From assembly GCA_030789695.1 (NCBI GenBank), contig CM061139.1, positions 200,791,641-200,855,640 of the forward strand: DNA of 64,000 nt, given 5' to 3'. Source of the stretch: Scilla litardierei (Eukaryota; Streptophyta; Magnoliopsida; Asparagales; Asparagaceae). Below, one piece after another: positions 9,165 through 22,617 of the stretch (position 1 is its first letter; the number at the start of each line of letters is the position of its first letter). The notes below the pieces were generated by a model, which was not told the origin of the DNA, did no database searches, and saw only the letters and a program-made list of their open reading frames with translations. The position numbers and the translations under genes are program-made.

Positions 9165-12127
9165 TGTCACGCCCCGCTTCCCATTAGACTTGGGAGCGAG
9201 GACGTGAACGGGCCCGCTTGTGCAAGTAAGGAGGAGGTACTTTTGCTTTTCTTCCCTCCTTGACTTACACAATAAGCGTCTGTGTGAAAACTGCAGGTTC
9301 TTGCTTTGCATTACTCAAAACAACACAGATAAAAAGAAAATTATTACAATCTCAGACATCTCAAAGGAATTACAACAATGCAGAAATAGGAAAGAGAGGG
9401 TCTTATGACCCGTACAACAAATGAGTGAATTACAATGACGGTTCACTAGTCAACGATCATTGGCCTACTGGTTCAGCTATCGCAACTAGTCCTCCTGGTG
9501 CTATGGCTCGGGATCTGACATACATCCAAAAACATGAATGTATGTCAGCAAGGGTCTACAAGAAGATGTTAGAACCCAAGGCAAGATATACAATTTACAC
9601 TGAATTTTAAGAGGCAGTTATAAATTAAACGAGATAATAATGAAAGTTTAAACATGCTGATTTTAAAGTAAGTACATCCTATCATGCAGTTCTAAACAAT
9701 CTGACAAGTAAAGTAAAGCATGTCAATTTCACTGAGATAACAATTTCACTTTGCAAGTTTCAAGTTAGCATTTCACGGTTGTTAGCATGTCATGTCTATA
9801 ATAGGGTTCTCGCCTTTAGGACGTGATGAGTGAGTCGTTCTTCTCACGGGGGCTTACCGTGATTGGCGCTAACCCACCGCATACGGGTGGTGCCCTTGAA
9901 GAGAGTACCCGTTCATACGCCTAGCAGCCGCTCAACCCTTACCCCACCCAAGATTTGTGCTGAAACACGAGCCAGCCTAATTCACGAATTACAAGCACGA
10001 ATTTGTCAACTTACATGACATCACGAAAATCACGATTTCGCCTTCGAGGCGCACGATTTCACGATGTCTCACGTTAGTTAATTATTTCAAGTGGTGCAGC
10101 AATTAAATAACAAGACCAGTTATCATTATACAACAATTTCCATGGTTACGAGAGTAACGAGCAACATTTACATACAAGAGACTAATTTAACATCCAGTTC
10201 GTAAATTCAATATAAATTGCACACTTGCCTGATTTCGGTGATTTTGGTGCCGTTGGGTTCGTCTCGACGGGTACTTTGTTGCGGTGATAGTGGGTCTGTT
10301 TTAGATAAACACATTACCGAATTAGATGTTTTGCGAACCAAACACGTTATTAAATTAATCTCTAAAGTGGGTTTGGTTAATTTTATCGTGTTCTCTGACT
10401 AGTGTAACGTTTTATATAGGGTATTACTAACATGGCACACCTTATTTTATACTAGTTTAATCAACCTAACAATTACTCGCAGGCTGGATTTAAATAGTAC
10501 AAGCAGATTAACATGTAAAATACACTAGTTAATGTTAATTAACTCTATTAATCTAATTACAAGTGTATCATGTTAATTTGAATGGGTTATTAGCATTTTA
10601 ATATTACAATTAATATCCCACACCTACTATCACTAGTAAAAACCCTTCTTACCCAAATATTATAATATCAAACTCTCTTACACAAACTGGTTTCTTTTTA
10701 TTACTCTGTCTAACTCCTCTTTCTCTCATTTATCTTAACAAGGTTTACCCTATTTATTTACTAGGCTGACACACACCCTTACTCCCTTTATTATTATTAT
10801 TTTCTTACTCAAGGCCCTACCATACATTTACAACCCCTTATCTCTAACTCTCTCCCTGCCCCTCTCTTTCTCTCTTTCTTTCGTACTATCGTTTCTTTCT
10901 CCTCTTTTTTTTTGTTGCCTTCATTTCAATTTTGCAGGCAGCCAAGAGAGAGCCCACGCACGACATGGGGCTCGGGGAAACTCACGCTCGGGGAGAGGAG
11001 ATGGCGGCTTCCGACGGCGCAGGCGGGGTCCTCCGGCGGCGGCTCCACGGCGGTGTCTCCGGCGGCCGTGCAGGCGGCGCTCGGGGGCTCAGCGACGCGC
11101 GGCGGCGCTTCAGGCGGGCGGGCGGTGATCTCCGACCTGGCGGCTTCGGGGCGGCGCGCGGATCTCGAAGGCGGACGACGGCGCCGGCGCAGATCGGGGC
11201 GGCTGGGGCGGTTCGAAGCGGCTTCGGGGGGAGTCACGTCGGTGGCGATCCGAGGTCGACGCAGGGGTCCGAGGGTGGCGCACGGTAATCGGAATCGGCG
11301 GTGACCCACAGGCGATACACGGCGGCAATGGAGGCTGGAGCGGCGCGGCCAAGGGCGAGGGTGTGGCGCGATCTACGGCTTGATTAAAATAGGGTTCAAT
11401 TGGCTGATTTTGGGATTTTGTTTTTCTGTTTTTGTTGCTTGCTTTGATTTCTGGTTTGAATTGGGGAGAGGAAGGCTGATTGTTGTTGTGCTGTGGTTGA
11501 AGGGGATGATGGTTGTGGAATGTGGGATGATGCTTACTGGTGTAGTTGTTGGTGGTGGCTGATGGAGAAGTGGGGGTGTCGTGGTGGTGGGATGGGGAGT
11601 GGCCGATTTGGTTTGGCGATGATGTAGCTGTTACTGTGGATTGTTGCTGTTGCCGTAGATTTGGTTTTAGGAACATGGGAGAAGGGGGAGACAACTTGAA
11701 GAAGTTGGGCTGGAGGTAGGGGAGGCTGATGAAAGTGGTGTTGGATCTCATCAGTTTTTTCGGTGGGATGAATGCTGTAGGGTTAGGGTTAGGGTAAAGT
11801 AATAGATAAGAGTAATATAGGAAAAGTAATTTAGTGAAAATAAATTAGTTAAAATTAGAGATTAATCCTTCAGTTAAAAGTGATTAAGTATTATTTATTA
11901 GTAAATAGTTAATTAGAGATTAACTCTTAATTAAAAGTAATTAAAAAAAATTTTAATTTAAAAACAATTACGATTTAACAGATTAAAATTACGCTACGTT
12001 AAAACTGAAAACAACGACGCGCTCACGTCGACGCACAAACATAGAACTCGCGCACGACACATCCGGATGGTCAAAACGAAAATACGGGCACGCACAATAA
12101 TACGCCTAGAAAGTACTGGCCGTTACA
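9165..12127 (-). mobile_element. LTR of B (3' LTR in element sense)
   Basis: This is 2963 bp. It holds a GC-rich stretch at 10930-11360 with proline/arginine-rich frames on both strands, and a low-complexity Q/H/P-rich minus frame at 11110-11751. The frame differs in length between the two LTR copies because of a single-base indel, so it is not under coding constraint. A pair of small frames of 61 codons repeats in both LTRs. Confidence 0.9.
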
Positions 12128-14694
12128 CTCTACCCACCTTAAGAAAAATTCCGTCCTCGGAATTCTTATCCACTAAAGAGTAGGGAACAATTAGGAATAT
12201 TGCTCTTGTATTTCTACGAGGTAAATTATGACCTGAATACTTCGAGGCGAAGAAATGAAATTGGTTAGGACGAGACACAAGTGATGTGATTAAGATTGAG
12301 TTCCAAAAAGAGGTTCGGATGACTAAGCACCATCGATGGCCTTAATCGCTAGTGGGCAAGAGAAAAGACTAGAGACGATACCCAAGTGCAGGGATGCGGA
12401 TGAGTGATGAATAATGTATATACGTATCCTCTTAACAGCAACCCCAATATCTTAACACACATGTTGCTAAACTCACAACTTCAAACAAGTGTTACTAATA
12501 TAAATCATCACTTCTCGTCTCGTCACTGAATAATGTTACAACTATAAGCATATTCCGAACTTAAATATGGGTCCAATACTTCCCTTTCCTTTTTGATTTC
12601 AATCTCATAATCCTTGCTTTAAACAATTAATACCTTAAACAAGGCAACCTCGGAAGGGAAAATATTAACTATCCTCAACCAATACTTCTCACAAATTTCC
12701 TCAATCCCTCACTCATCATCGCTATTAAGACAGTAACGTCTTTTCGGGTGTCTATAATGTACGACATCCTCTATACCCAAGTTCTTCAAAACTGTACATT
12801 GTCACATGTTGTCTCATCCGTAGTGTATCATCTCTTGCTCATTGTATAACCTAACTCGTAGTAATATAATTGTGACATCCACAAATCCCAATTCTAATTT
12901 TATTCTTATATTAATCCATTGATATAACGGTGTTCTACCAGTCGCTAACATAAGACGACAAGTACAAATACGCCTAGTATACATCACCATCTACCATCCA
13001 CATTTCTCATGCTCCCAACTCATTCTTTCTCGTGACAACTCATAAATTTATTCACCATAATTAACAAACTACCGAATCACATCTTGCCATTTTTTTTTCA
13101 TTGTGTCTTGTTCTAAACAATGTCAATCAATCCACATAACTATCCATTCTCATCAACATAACGTAGCATTTCTAATATCTTTATCACCATACCCGTATAA
13201 TTAAGTCTTGTTACTTCAAATACTCTATTCATTTTTTTTTGGTCTCTATGAATCATGGTGTACTTTCATAGGTACTCTTAGCTGTTACTAGTCTGAACTT
13301 CAAATCTGTAATGTACTCGTCCTCTTGTGTATTACTCATAAAGAGGAATTCAATTGAATCCGTTAGGCATATGTATTATCCAAATGTAAGTCTTGAACAC
13401 CTCATTCTATTTTCGTCACATAAAATGGAATAATCTAAATTCGTTGTGTTCATAATCGACTAATCACAATTACCCTTATATCACCTCTCACTATGTCTAG
13501 CTGAAACCGAATCTTATAACAATAATGATCATATCTAATGCTTTGACAATATGATGTTTAACATAAATTAACACCGCTGATGATGGAATGAAATAGAAGG
13601 GAAAATTTAAAGTGCTATAACGTAATTGTAAAACGAATCTTTCTAAGATTGTAATAAGTAATGACGAGCACAAATGATAACTACGCATAGCGTAGGATTT
13701 AGAGTTGAAAGGTGTAAAGGATCAAGATTGCGATGAACGGTTTCAGATGAGGCACGTGTAGGGAGTCAGGTTGGTTAGGTAGCATAAAATAGTCATGAAT
13801 AATTAAGTAATTAAGGAGAAGGACGGATATGTGAAGAATAACGAAATGCGTAAATGGTATAAGTTAAAACATGAAATGCGATTAGTTAAGTAATGAATGA
13901 AAAGAGTAACATACAAAGGAGTATAGTGAAACAACGATTGTTTTGTAAATGCAAATAGAGATAGATTTAGTAAAGAAAGCATTTTGGAAAAACATATATG
14001 ATAGGTTGTTTTGAAATATGTTAGTAGCATCGTAAGAAAAGAAATTTCTATATTTGAATTAGTGAAAAAGAAGTAATGCTTTTTTCTTTTTAAAATGAAG
14101 TTTATTATATGAAGAAAGTATGGTAAATATACGAGTATGGATGTTATATGTCAGAAAATCGTGGTGAGATAGTAACTAAAGGTTACGGCGAAGAAAGTTT
14201 TAAAAGCAAAGAATGAATTCAAATTAGCTGGAGAGTATGGATTCTAAGTATATACCAAAGAATTTTTTTTTTTCTTTAACGGAATAAAACTAGGGGAGGA
14301 ATTCCATGGGAGGGATATCGAAAGTAGAATCAGTATAGTAATGTGGATGCTTAAAATGATAATGATGGCCATCAGGAAGATCGCGTGGGTCGAGAGCAAG
14401 GATTAGAATAGGTTGGTCAAATGTGAGTATGGGTAGGAGATGATTTGTGAAAGGACTAAGATAGATTCGTAAGGTCATAAAGTGGAATGAAAAAGGAAGG
14501 GAGATTAAAATCAAGGATATATTGATTTGGTTGACTAAGGATCAGAAATCTTATGACTAGGATGTTCTAATGAATTTGATCGGGATAGAAGATTCTAGGG
14601 AAGGTGTTGTTTGAGAGTTAAGATTGTAATATTATCCATGCTGTTTTAGAGTATTTTGCATGAGCATAGACCTGCATGGGCCACCACTAAAACC
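12128..14694 (-). other. Internal region of B, no coding sequence
   Basis: The 2567 bp are AT-rich. The end at 12128 reads, on the minus strand, GAGGACGGAATTTTTCTTAA followed by a purine tract GGTGGGTAGAG at the LTR edge. This matches the corresponding end of A at 22590-22617. At the opposite end, just inside 14694, the minus strand carries TGGTGGCCCATGCAGGTC, which matches A at 20529-20546 and may be the primer site. Minus-strand frames of 60-75 codons are hydrophobic and AT-driven, and no domain is recognised. Confidence 0.8.
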
Positions 14695-17655
14695 TGTCAC
14701 GCCCCGCTTCCCATTAGGCTTGGGAGCGAGGACGCGAACGGGCCCGCTTGTGCAAGTCAGGAGGATGTACTTTTGCTTTTCTTCCCTCCTTGACTTAACA
14801 CAATAAGCGTCTGTGTGAAAACTGCAGGTTCTTGCTTTGCATTACTCAAAACAACACAGATAAAAAGAAAATTATTACAATCTCAGACATCTCAAAGGAA
14901 TTACAACAATGCAGAAATAGGAAAGAGAGGGTCTTATGACCCGTACAACAAATGAGTGAATTACAATGACGGTTCACTAGTCAACGATCATTGGCCTACT
15001 GGTTCAGCTATCGCAACTAGTCCTCCTGGTGCTATGGCTCGGGATCTGACATACATCCAAAAACATGAATGTATGTCAGCAAGGGTCTACAAGAAGATGT
15101 TAGAACCCAAGGAAAGATATACAATTTACACTGAATTTTAAGAGGCAGTTATAAATTAAACGAGATAATAATGAAAGTTTAAACATGCTGATTTTAAAGT
15201 AAGTACATCCTATCATGCAGTTCTAAACAATCTGACAAGTAAAGTAAAGCATGTCAATTTCACTGAGATAACAATTTCACTTTGCAAGTTTCAAGTTAGC
15301 ATTTCACGGTTGTTAGCATGTCATGTCTATAATAGGGTTCTCGCCTTTAGGACGTGATGAGTGAGTCGTTCTTCTCACGGGGGCTTACCGTGATTGGCGC
15401 TAACCCACCGCATACGGGTGGTGCCCTTGAAGAGAGTACCCGTTCATACGCCTAGCAGCCGCTCAACCCTTACCCCACCCAAGATTTGTGCTGAAACACG
15501 AGCCAGCCTAATTCACGAATTACAAGCACGAATTTGTCAACTTACATGACATCACGAAAATCACGATTTCGCCTTCGAGGCGCACGATTTCACGATGTCT
15601 CACGTTAGTTAATTATTTCAAGTGGTGCAGCAATTAAATAACAAGACCAGTTATCATTATACAACAATTTCCATGGTTACGAGAGTAACGAGCAACATTT
15701 ACATACAAGAGACTAATTTAACATCCAGTTCGTAAATTCAATATAAATTGCACACTTGCCTGATTTCGGTGATTTTGGTGTCGTTGGGTTCGTCTCGACG
15801 GGTACTTTGTTGCGGTGATAGTGGGTCTGTTTTAGATAAACACATTACCGAATTAGATGTTTTGCGAACCAAACACGTTATTAAATTAATCTCTAAAGTG
15901 GGTTTGGTTAATTTTATCGTGTTCTCTGACTAGTGTAACGTTTTATATAGGGTATTACTAACATGGCACACCTTATTTTATACTAGTTTAATCAACCTAA
16001 CAATTACTCGCAGGCTGGATTTAAATAGTACAAGCAGATTAACATGTAAAATACACTAGTTAATGTTAATTAACTCTATTAATCTAATTACAAGTGTATC
16101 ATGTTAATTTGAATGGGTTATTAGCATTTTAATATTACAATTAATATCCCACACCTACTATCACTAGTAAAAACCCTTCTTACCCAAATATTATAATATC
16201 AAACTCTCTTACACAAACTGGTTTCTTTTTATTACTCTGTCTAACTCCTCTTTCTCTCATTTATCTTAACAAGGTTTACCCTATTTATTTACTAGGCTGA
16301 CACACACCCTTACTCCCTTTATTATTATTATTTTCTTACTCAAGGCCCTACCATACATTTACAACCCCTTATCTCTAACTCTCTCCCTGCCCCTCTCTTT
16401 CTCTCTTTCTTTCGTACTGTCGTTTCTTTCTCCTCTTTTTTTTGTTGCCTTCATTTCAATTTTGCAGGCAGCCAAGAGAGAGCCCACGCACGACATGGGG
16501 CTCGGGGAAACTCACGCTCGGGGAGAGGAGATGGCGGCTTCCGACGGCGCAGGCAGGGTCCTCCGGCGGCGGCTCCACGGCGGTGTCTCCGGCGGCCGTG
16601 CAGGCGGCGCTCGGGGGCTCAGCGGCGCGCGGCGACGCTTCAGGCGGGCGGGCGGTGATCTCCGACCTGGCGGCTTCGGGGCGGCGCGCGGATCTCGAAG
16701 GCGGACGACGGCGCCGGCGCAGATCGGGGCGGCTGGGGCGGTTCGAAGCGGCTTCGGGGGGGTCACGTCGGTGGCGATCCGAGGTCGACGCAGGGGTCCG
16801 AGGGTGGCGCACGGTAATCGGAATCGGCGGTGACCCACAGGCGATACACGGCGGCAATGGAGGCTGGAGCGGTGCGGCCAAGGGCGAGGGTGTGGTGCGA
16901 TCTACGGCTTGATTAAAATAGGGTTCAATTGGCTGATTTTGGGATTTTGTTTTTCTGTTTTTGTTGCTTGCTTTGATTTCTGGTTTGAATTGGGGAGAGG
17001 AAGGCTGATTGTTGTTGTGCTGTGGTTGAAGGGGATGATGGTGGTGGAATGTGGGATGATGCTTACTGGTGTAGTTGTTGGTGGTGGCTGATGGAGAAGT
17101 GGGGGTGTCGTGGTGGTGGGATGGGGAGTGGCCGATTTGGTTTGGCGATGATGTAGCTGTTACTGTGGATTGTTGCTGTTGCCGTAGATTTGGTTTTAGG
17201 AACATGGGAGAAGGGGGAGACAACTTGAAGAAGTTGGGCTGGAGGTAGGGGAGGCTGATGAAAGTGGTGTTGGATCTCATCAGTTTTTTCGGTGGGATGA
17301 ATGCTGTAGGGTTAGGGTTAGGGTAAAGTAATAGATAAGAGTAATATAGGAAAAGTAATTTAGTGAAAATAAATTAGTTAAAATTAGAGATTAATCCTTC
17401 AGTTAAAAGTGATTAAGTATTATTTATTAGTAAATAGTTAATTAGAGATTAACTCTTAATTAAAAGTAATTAAAAAAAATTTAATTTAAAAACAATTACG
17501 ATTTAACAGATTAAAATTACGCTACGTTAAAACTGAAAACAACGACGCGCTCACGTCGACGCACAAACATAGAACTCGCGCACGACACATCCGGATGGTC
17601 AAAACGAAAATACGGGCACGCACAATAATACGCCTAGAAAGTACTGGCCGTTACA
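14695..17655 (-). mobile_element. LTR of B (5' LTR in element sense)
   Basis: This is 2961 bp, starting on the minus strand at 17655 with TGTAACGGCCAGTAC. It is almost identical to 9165-12127. The minus frame at 16456-17280 is a 274-codon proline-, serine- and arginine-rich sequence without any known domain. Its counterpart in the other LTR is broken at 213 codons, which argues that it is a chance frame. Confidence 0.9.
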
Positions 17656-19589
17656 TTCTCACCTCGTCGGAGATCCCACCGTAGCCTCGCCATGCTCCGC
17701 TGCTAGCCCATCCACCGCCTTTGCCAAGCCACCGACGACCACCCGCTCCATCGGCGACCCGCCGCAACCCCGAAGCTACCCCTCCGCTCCGACCACCCAA
17801 CAGAACCCCCTCCGCCGTGAGCTCTCAACGAACACCTCCTCTGTCAACCCCTCTGATGAGGAGCTCCGCCTTCGAAGCCCTACAACAGCCATCCCCGAAG
17901 CTCCCCTCGTGAGCCTGTCGTCGCCGCCCTTACCCCCACCTTCAACCGTCGCCCTTCGTCTCCTCCGTTCCGACACCTCATCGTTGTTCCCCTCTCATCT
18001 GTCGAGCTCCACCACCCTCCCCTGTGAGCCATTGAGCTTCAAAGCAGCTCTCCGACGACGAGCTCCCGGCGGCCTCGACCGCTGCCCGCCACCCCGTTCG
18101 CCTCCGCAAGCCCCGAGCTCACCCGCAGCAACCCCTGAAACACCTGAGCTCCGAGAGGCCGCCGTCCCAACTCTGAACGAAACTCCGACCTTCGACAAAC
18201 GCATCCCGCTGCCGCTGCTCCACCGGAGCTCCCCCCCGAGTGCCGTGCACATCGCCTGAGCACCGCCCCACGGCAGACGACGCCATCGCCTGAGCACCGC
18301 CCTCTGCCGTGTCGCCGTCGTCCGCCGTGTTCGCCTGTCACCGGAGCTGCCACCAACCTGCGAACACCCCCTCTCGACGTCCGCCTCCGCCTGCACCCAC
18401 GACGGCGAAGCGTCGCCGTCACCGCCCCTCCGACGGCCTCGAAGGCCGCTTCGCTGTCGCCTCCCCCTCGTCGCCACCGTGCGTATGAAGAGCAGCCCCG
18501 CTGCACGCATGAGAATGAGTGAAGGTGACGATGGCAATATCGTAAATACGCGAATATTTCGTATTTTCGTTTTTTATATTAATTAATAAATAGTGTATTA
18601 TGGTTTTAAATCTATAACTTAAAATATAAACCCCAGAAAAATGAGTGGCTAGCTCCAGAAAATCAGAAATGACATTCTGGACCCAATGGCACTAGTTTCG
18701 TCTCAATCGGACGCTTAGATTTTCCAAAATTAATTTTTAAGTCTAAAAGTTAAATCCGTTATTTTCATTCAAAAATCAGCAACGTGTTATTTTCACTAAA
18801 ATAGTAGGTGATAAAAATATATGTTAAAGCACTCTTCAAGACGACCATTTTGACAGTTCATTTGCAACTTTCCGATACTGATTGCACCCAGAAGAAATTG
18901 TTGAATAATTGCGTCATAAATTGAAAAATAGTTTTTAAATTAATTTTGAGCTTTAAAAAATTATAAAAATTAACAGAAGCATCTGAAAAATATTTTCTCT
19001 TGCAGAAAAATTATTTTCATCATATCTAGGCAATAGAAAAATTTAGAACGTTTTACGACACTGTTTTAGCCAGTTTTGAAAATCAGAACGATCAGATTAT
19101 TTAGATAGGAACGTTGTGTGTTTTAATCAATGTTTTTGTGTTGCAGGTACAAACTATTGTGCACCTACTTCAGAGGAAGCCCTAGATCAAATTCCGGCTA
19201 GCTACGACAGCCTCGAAATTGGTAAGTCACAACTAATTCTAAAATTTGAAAATTAGATAAGTGTACCCGTATGAACTTAGGACACCACTATAGCCTCCGA
19301 ACGGCTACTTGACTTGAACCGAACTAGAAACCTAATCTAATATGGAAGTAATCAACTACAGATTACTTCGCCAACTTTCAACTTTGGTGGTCATAGCACA
19401 CAACCATCAACTGGAGTAAATTGTGTGCTAAACAGTACTTCTACATGCTCGAAGCATGGAATCGGTATCACCGTTTCTGGACTTGTCTTTATCCTCAGTT
19501 CACTTTGGCAAAGTCTGCTTTGGAATGAGTTATTACTCTCTGGTTTTCAATAAGAAAGTCAACCAGTTGTCTTGGTTTGACTAGTAACA

Positions 19590-19680
19590 TGTGGAACATC
19601 TTGTGGAACATCTTGTGGAATATCTTGTGGAATATCTTGTGGAATATCTTGTGGAACATCTCGTGGAACATCATGAAAGG
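19590..19680. repeat. 12-bp tandem repeat in A 5' LTR
   Basis: Seven copies of the unit GAACATCTTGTG and variants. The 3' LTR has six copies at 24331-24407. Translated, it gives a Glu-His-Leu-Val repeat, but no intact gene surrounds it. Confidence 0.8.
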
Positions 19681-20524
19681 AACATGTTTATAGAACACTT
19701 GACACTTCACTGGGGTTTTGGGGTAACTCATAGTTTGAGAGAGTATGGGAGTGACTGGAGTTCAATCTTCCCGTCCCGCCGCCTGTGTTTCGGCATACCG
19801 TCCCGCTGCCTGTGTTTCAGCAAAATACATGTCCCACTGCCTGTGTTTTTGGCATTCGTCTGGGTCGCGCCCAGGCAAGAGATGGACTTGATGGTCACAT
19901 ATTGTACTCTCCGACTTGAGTCACGTAGAGTAGTTTACTTTTGCACAGTCACTTTTACTTTACGCACTACAGCCACTTTTACATTACATGTTCCATGCAC
20001 GTTACTTACTACACTTGTGCAGTCACAGTACTTTACTTACCTTTACCTACAGCAGTAGCATGTTTCTTGCTTAGCCTGCTTTACACTTGCACAGTTGTTC
20101 TTTCCTTTCAGTTTAGTTTACTTTTACTACTCAGTCGTGTACAGTTGTTGCTCAGTACTTTACTTTTCACTCTGGTCTGCTTGTACGTAGTTACTTTTGT
20201 CATACTTGTACACTGCTTCTTTTCTATATTTAGAATTGTTGTGACTTACCTACGGTTCCATCTCTGTGGCACCGCAGATGACGGTAGATGCTCCTGAGCT
20301 AATAGCGCCAGAATTCGACCGCAGCTTCCAGAGTTATTTTCAGTTGTGTCCTTCTTTCATGTATATTTGTTGGGAAATCTTGTACAATATGGATTGTAAT
20401 AATTGGACACTATTTGAGTATTTTTGTACATCTCTGCATCGTGGCTATTTTGAATTCACTGGTAACCTGCAGGACCTGCGCAAATATCAAATAAGTAACG
20501 GGCCCCTGGGAGCGGGTCATTACA

Positions 20525-22617
20525 AGTTTGGTGGCCCACGCAGGTCCGCGCTAACTACCTCGTGAACAATATAGCAAGATCAGGGTGTGCAATATAAAAT
20601 ACTCAAATTAACCTCGAGTACGGGATGTCTCGAGTGTTCACCTGTATTGGATATACGGGTGAAACGTCCTTATTACCATCTTCATTAGGTCTTCCTTGAT
20701 CCTCATCACTTCCTTCGAACTCTTAACCCTTGCTTAGGAACTCGTGTTCCATTCTTGATTATACCCTCCCTAGTAACCTCTTTTGCTAGCAGTTATAGTG
20801 ACTTTCATAGGTTGAACCATCTACCTACTTCATCACCTTTCCTTCAGTTGATGATGGCATGCATATAAATGATAAGCTTCCTTCAATGGACCATGATCCG
20901 GTCAATATGCTTGGCTAAGTTTGTTGGATCACCCTTGCTAGACTTGGGGTAAGTGATCCTAGCTTAGTCACTTCCCTGACCGTGTTCCGCTGGACCGCAA
21001 GGACGTGAATCATGATTATGTAACGCCATCGATCTTCTTCAATATCAACCATCCTTTAGCTTGATGAACTTTCGATTGACCTTCTTAGAATCTTTCTATT
21101 TCTAGTTTGCTTGAACTCTAGCTATGTCTATTTTAAGGAGGGTAGCAGTCGACTTTTCGATCACCAGAAGTTCGATTTCGACAACGGAAGCGAATCGAAG
21201 GACGCTCAGGAGTATTCGAGGATGATACTAGAGATTTTGAGACGAGCCAAACCTGACGTGCAAGTGTAGGCTTTTTGCGTCTTTTTGAGCTCATGTTTCT
21301 CTGCTAGCCCCTACTTTCATCTTGCACCCGATTTTTCCATGAGTTTGAATTCATTTCCCACCGACCATCTCCCCCCTCTTTATTTCCTTTGTCCGCTTCC
21401 CCTCCTCGAGCCCCGGTCCTACCTAACTTAGTCTACCCTACCGAAGACTTTCGGTGCCCCCTTTTCCTTAAAACCCCTCCACTTCTTCACCAAGCCATCC
21501 CGTGGCTTCCCCTACGCCTCGGCGACACCCACTCCTCCTCCCGGCCTCCCCTCCAAGCGAGCTCGACCCACCTCACCTGAAGATCCGCCAGCTTCCGATC
21601 CACCCTATCCAGGAGGCCCCAGCATGGATCAACAACCAGTCGCAGCCCTCGCCGCCGTGGACCGACAGCCGCCGATGGCCCACCGACGACCTTGGGGTCT
21701 GTTGGGCTTAGCAGCAACCCTCGCCGCCACCCTTACTTTGGCCGTGTGGTCATGATATTGGGAACCCGCCGCTCTTGGTATTCTTTGGAGCTCCTTTTTC
21801 TGGTTCTTCCCCCTTGAACTGCCCCGCTTCGGTTCCTTCTTAGGGCCGCTCCTTCGTATCTGTGGGTCAGTGTGTTTTTGGTCGTTAAATTGTTTAGGGC
21901 TGATGGTGATAACCGTAGATGTCGACCTATGGTATTGGCAAGCAGTATCTTTGGGGTTGGGTATTGGCGTACTTTTGGGCTTAGGCGTTGAAGTTGGATG
22001 TCAGTCTTGTGCTCGGATTTGGGAGACGGCTAGGATGTTGGCTTCTTGTTGGATGTTGTGGAGACTGTTGGAAGAAGTGGTAGCGATGATCTTGACCCTC
22101 GAGAATTGGCCTTATACTTGCCTGTTTATATTGATCTGGGTACTGGCTTGTAATTTGGTAGCGTGGCAGACGAAGTCCTTTATGTTCGGCTGGTTAAGTT
22201 GTAACAGCATGGATGCACTAGGTTTAGTCCTCACGCTTTTGTATGCTATGGCGATGATTTACATGATTAAGATCCAGACCCAGTAGTCATCATTAACATG
22301 AGTTGAAAATTTTAGACGTTCTGTTCTTCTTTTTGTGCTTACTACTGACTTATCACCTCCAGTTCCAAGTTCGAACCACTGCCATCATCATAACCATCCT
22401 TTCATGTAGTGCCATTATCTCATATTTTGGCTACTTGATAATATATATTAGTCACATCCCTTATTTTCGTATCACATTTCATGTTATTTACAACTTGATT
22501 TACAAAGATTACTATCTCTTCTATCATTTATTTGTTTGAGCTTCTTCATAACATCAAGTATTGCTTCAGAAAGATCTTTTTAATTCCGAGGACGGAATTA
22601 TTTTAAGGAGGGTAGAA
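20525..22617 (+). other. Internal region of A, no retroelement proteins
   Basis: This starts with AGTTTGGTGGCCCACGCAGG, whose TGG-initial part at 20529 is a candidate primer binding site; the primer tRNA is not identified. It ends with GAGGACGGAATTATTTTAAG and the purine tract before 22618. The middle (about 21370-21760) is GC-rich and coding-like, and contains a 43-codon ATG frame at 21624-21755 with a hydrophobic helix. It may be captured host sequence. A 138-codon frame at 21870-22286 lacks an ATG at its start and shows no domain. Confidence 0.75.
21624..21755 (+). CDS. Possible 43-aa membrane peptide in A interior (weak)
   Basis: This is an ATG-initiated frame of 43 codons ending in TGA. 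The first 24 residues are polar and proline-rich, then Trp and a run of Gly, Leu, Ala and Thr (about residues 28-43) could form one membrane helix, ending VWS. The start context AGCATGG is acceptable for a plant start codon. No homology is recognised. It lies in the only GC-rich coding-like stretch of the A interior. It may be a captured gene fragment or chance; I favour a fragment. Confidence 0.15.
   Translation: MDQQPVAALAAVDRQPPMAHRRPWGLLGLAATLAATLTLAVWS

Larger units (their letters stand above)
9160..17660 (-). mobile_element. Gypsy-like non-coding LTR element B, inserted in A 5' LTR
   Basis: The element runs from 9165 to 17655 with TTCTC at 9160-9164 and 17656-17660. The uninterrupted 3' LTR of A has a single TTCTC at this point (23641-23645). 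Its two LTRs are 2963 and 2961 bp and differ at roughly 15-20 positions by eye. On the minus strand the LTR starts TGTAACGGCC and ends GGGGCGTGACA. The orientation is set by the polypurine side at 12128 and the post-LTR segment at 14694. The 2567-bp interior has no recognisable retroelement protein, so B is non-autonomous. Confidence 0.93.
8113..20524 (+). mobile_element. 5' LTR of A, interrupted by element B
   Basis: Positions 8113-9164 match 22618-23645, and the match resumes at 17656 after insertion B. Without B this LTR is about 3.92 kb. It ends CATTACA at 20524. Relative to the 3' LTR it keeps about 1.27 kb (18079-19352) that the 3' copy has lost. About 20 differences per kilobase are seen against the 3' LTR in the first kilobase. 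Proline/serine/arginine-rich frames at 17700-18540 occur on both strands in GC-rich LTR sequence and are not supported as genes. Confidence 0.9.

Noticed and set aside
16456..17280. 274-codon minus-strand frame in the B LTR
   Set aside because: It is low-complexity proline/serine/arginine sequence with no domain. The copy in the other LTR is broken by a one-base indel, and other frames are open over the same GC-rich stretch.
21870..22286. 138-codon hydrophobic frame in the A interior
   Set aside because: Its first codon is not ATG, no domain is recognised, and it continues into AT-rich sequence next to the polypurine end.
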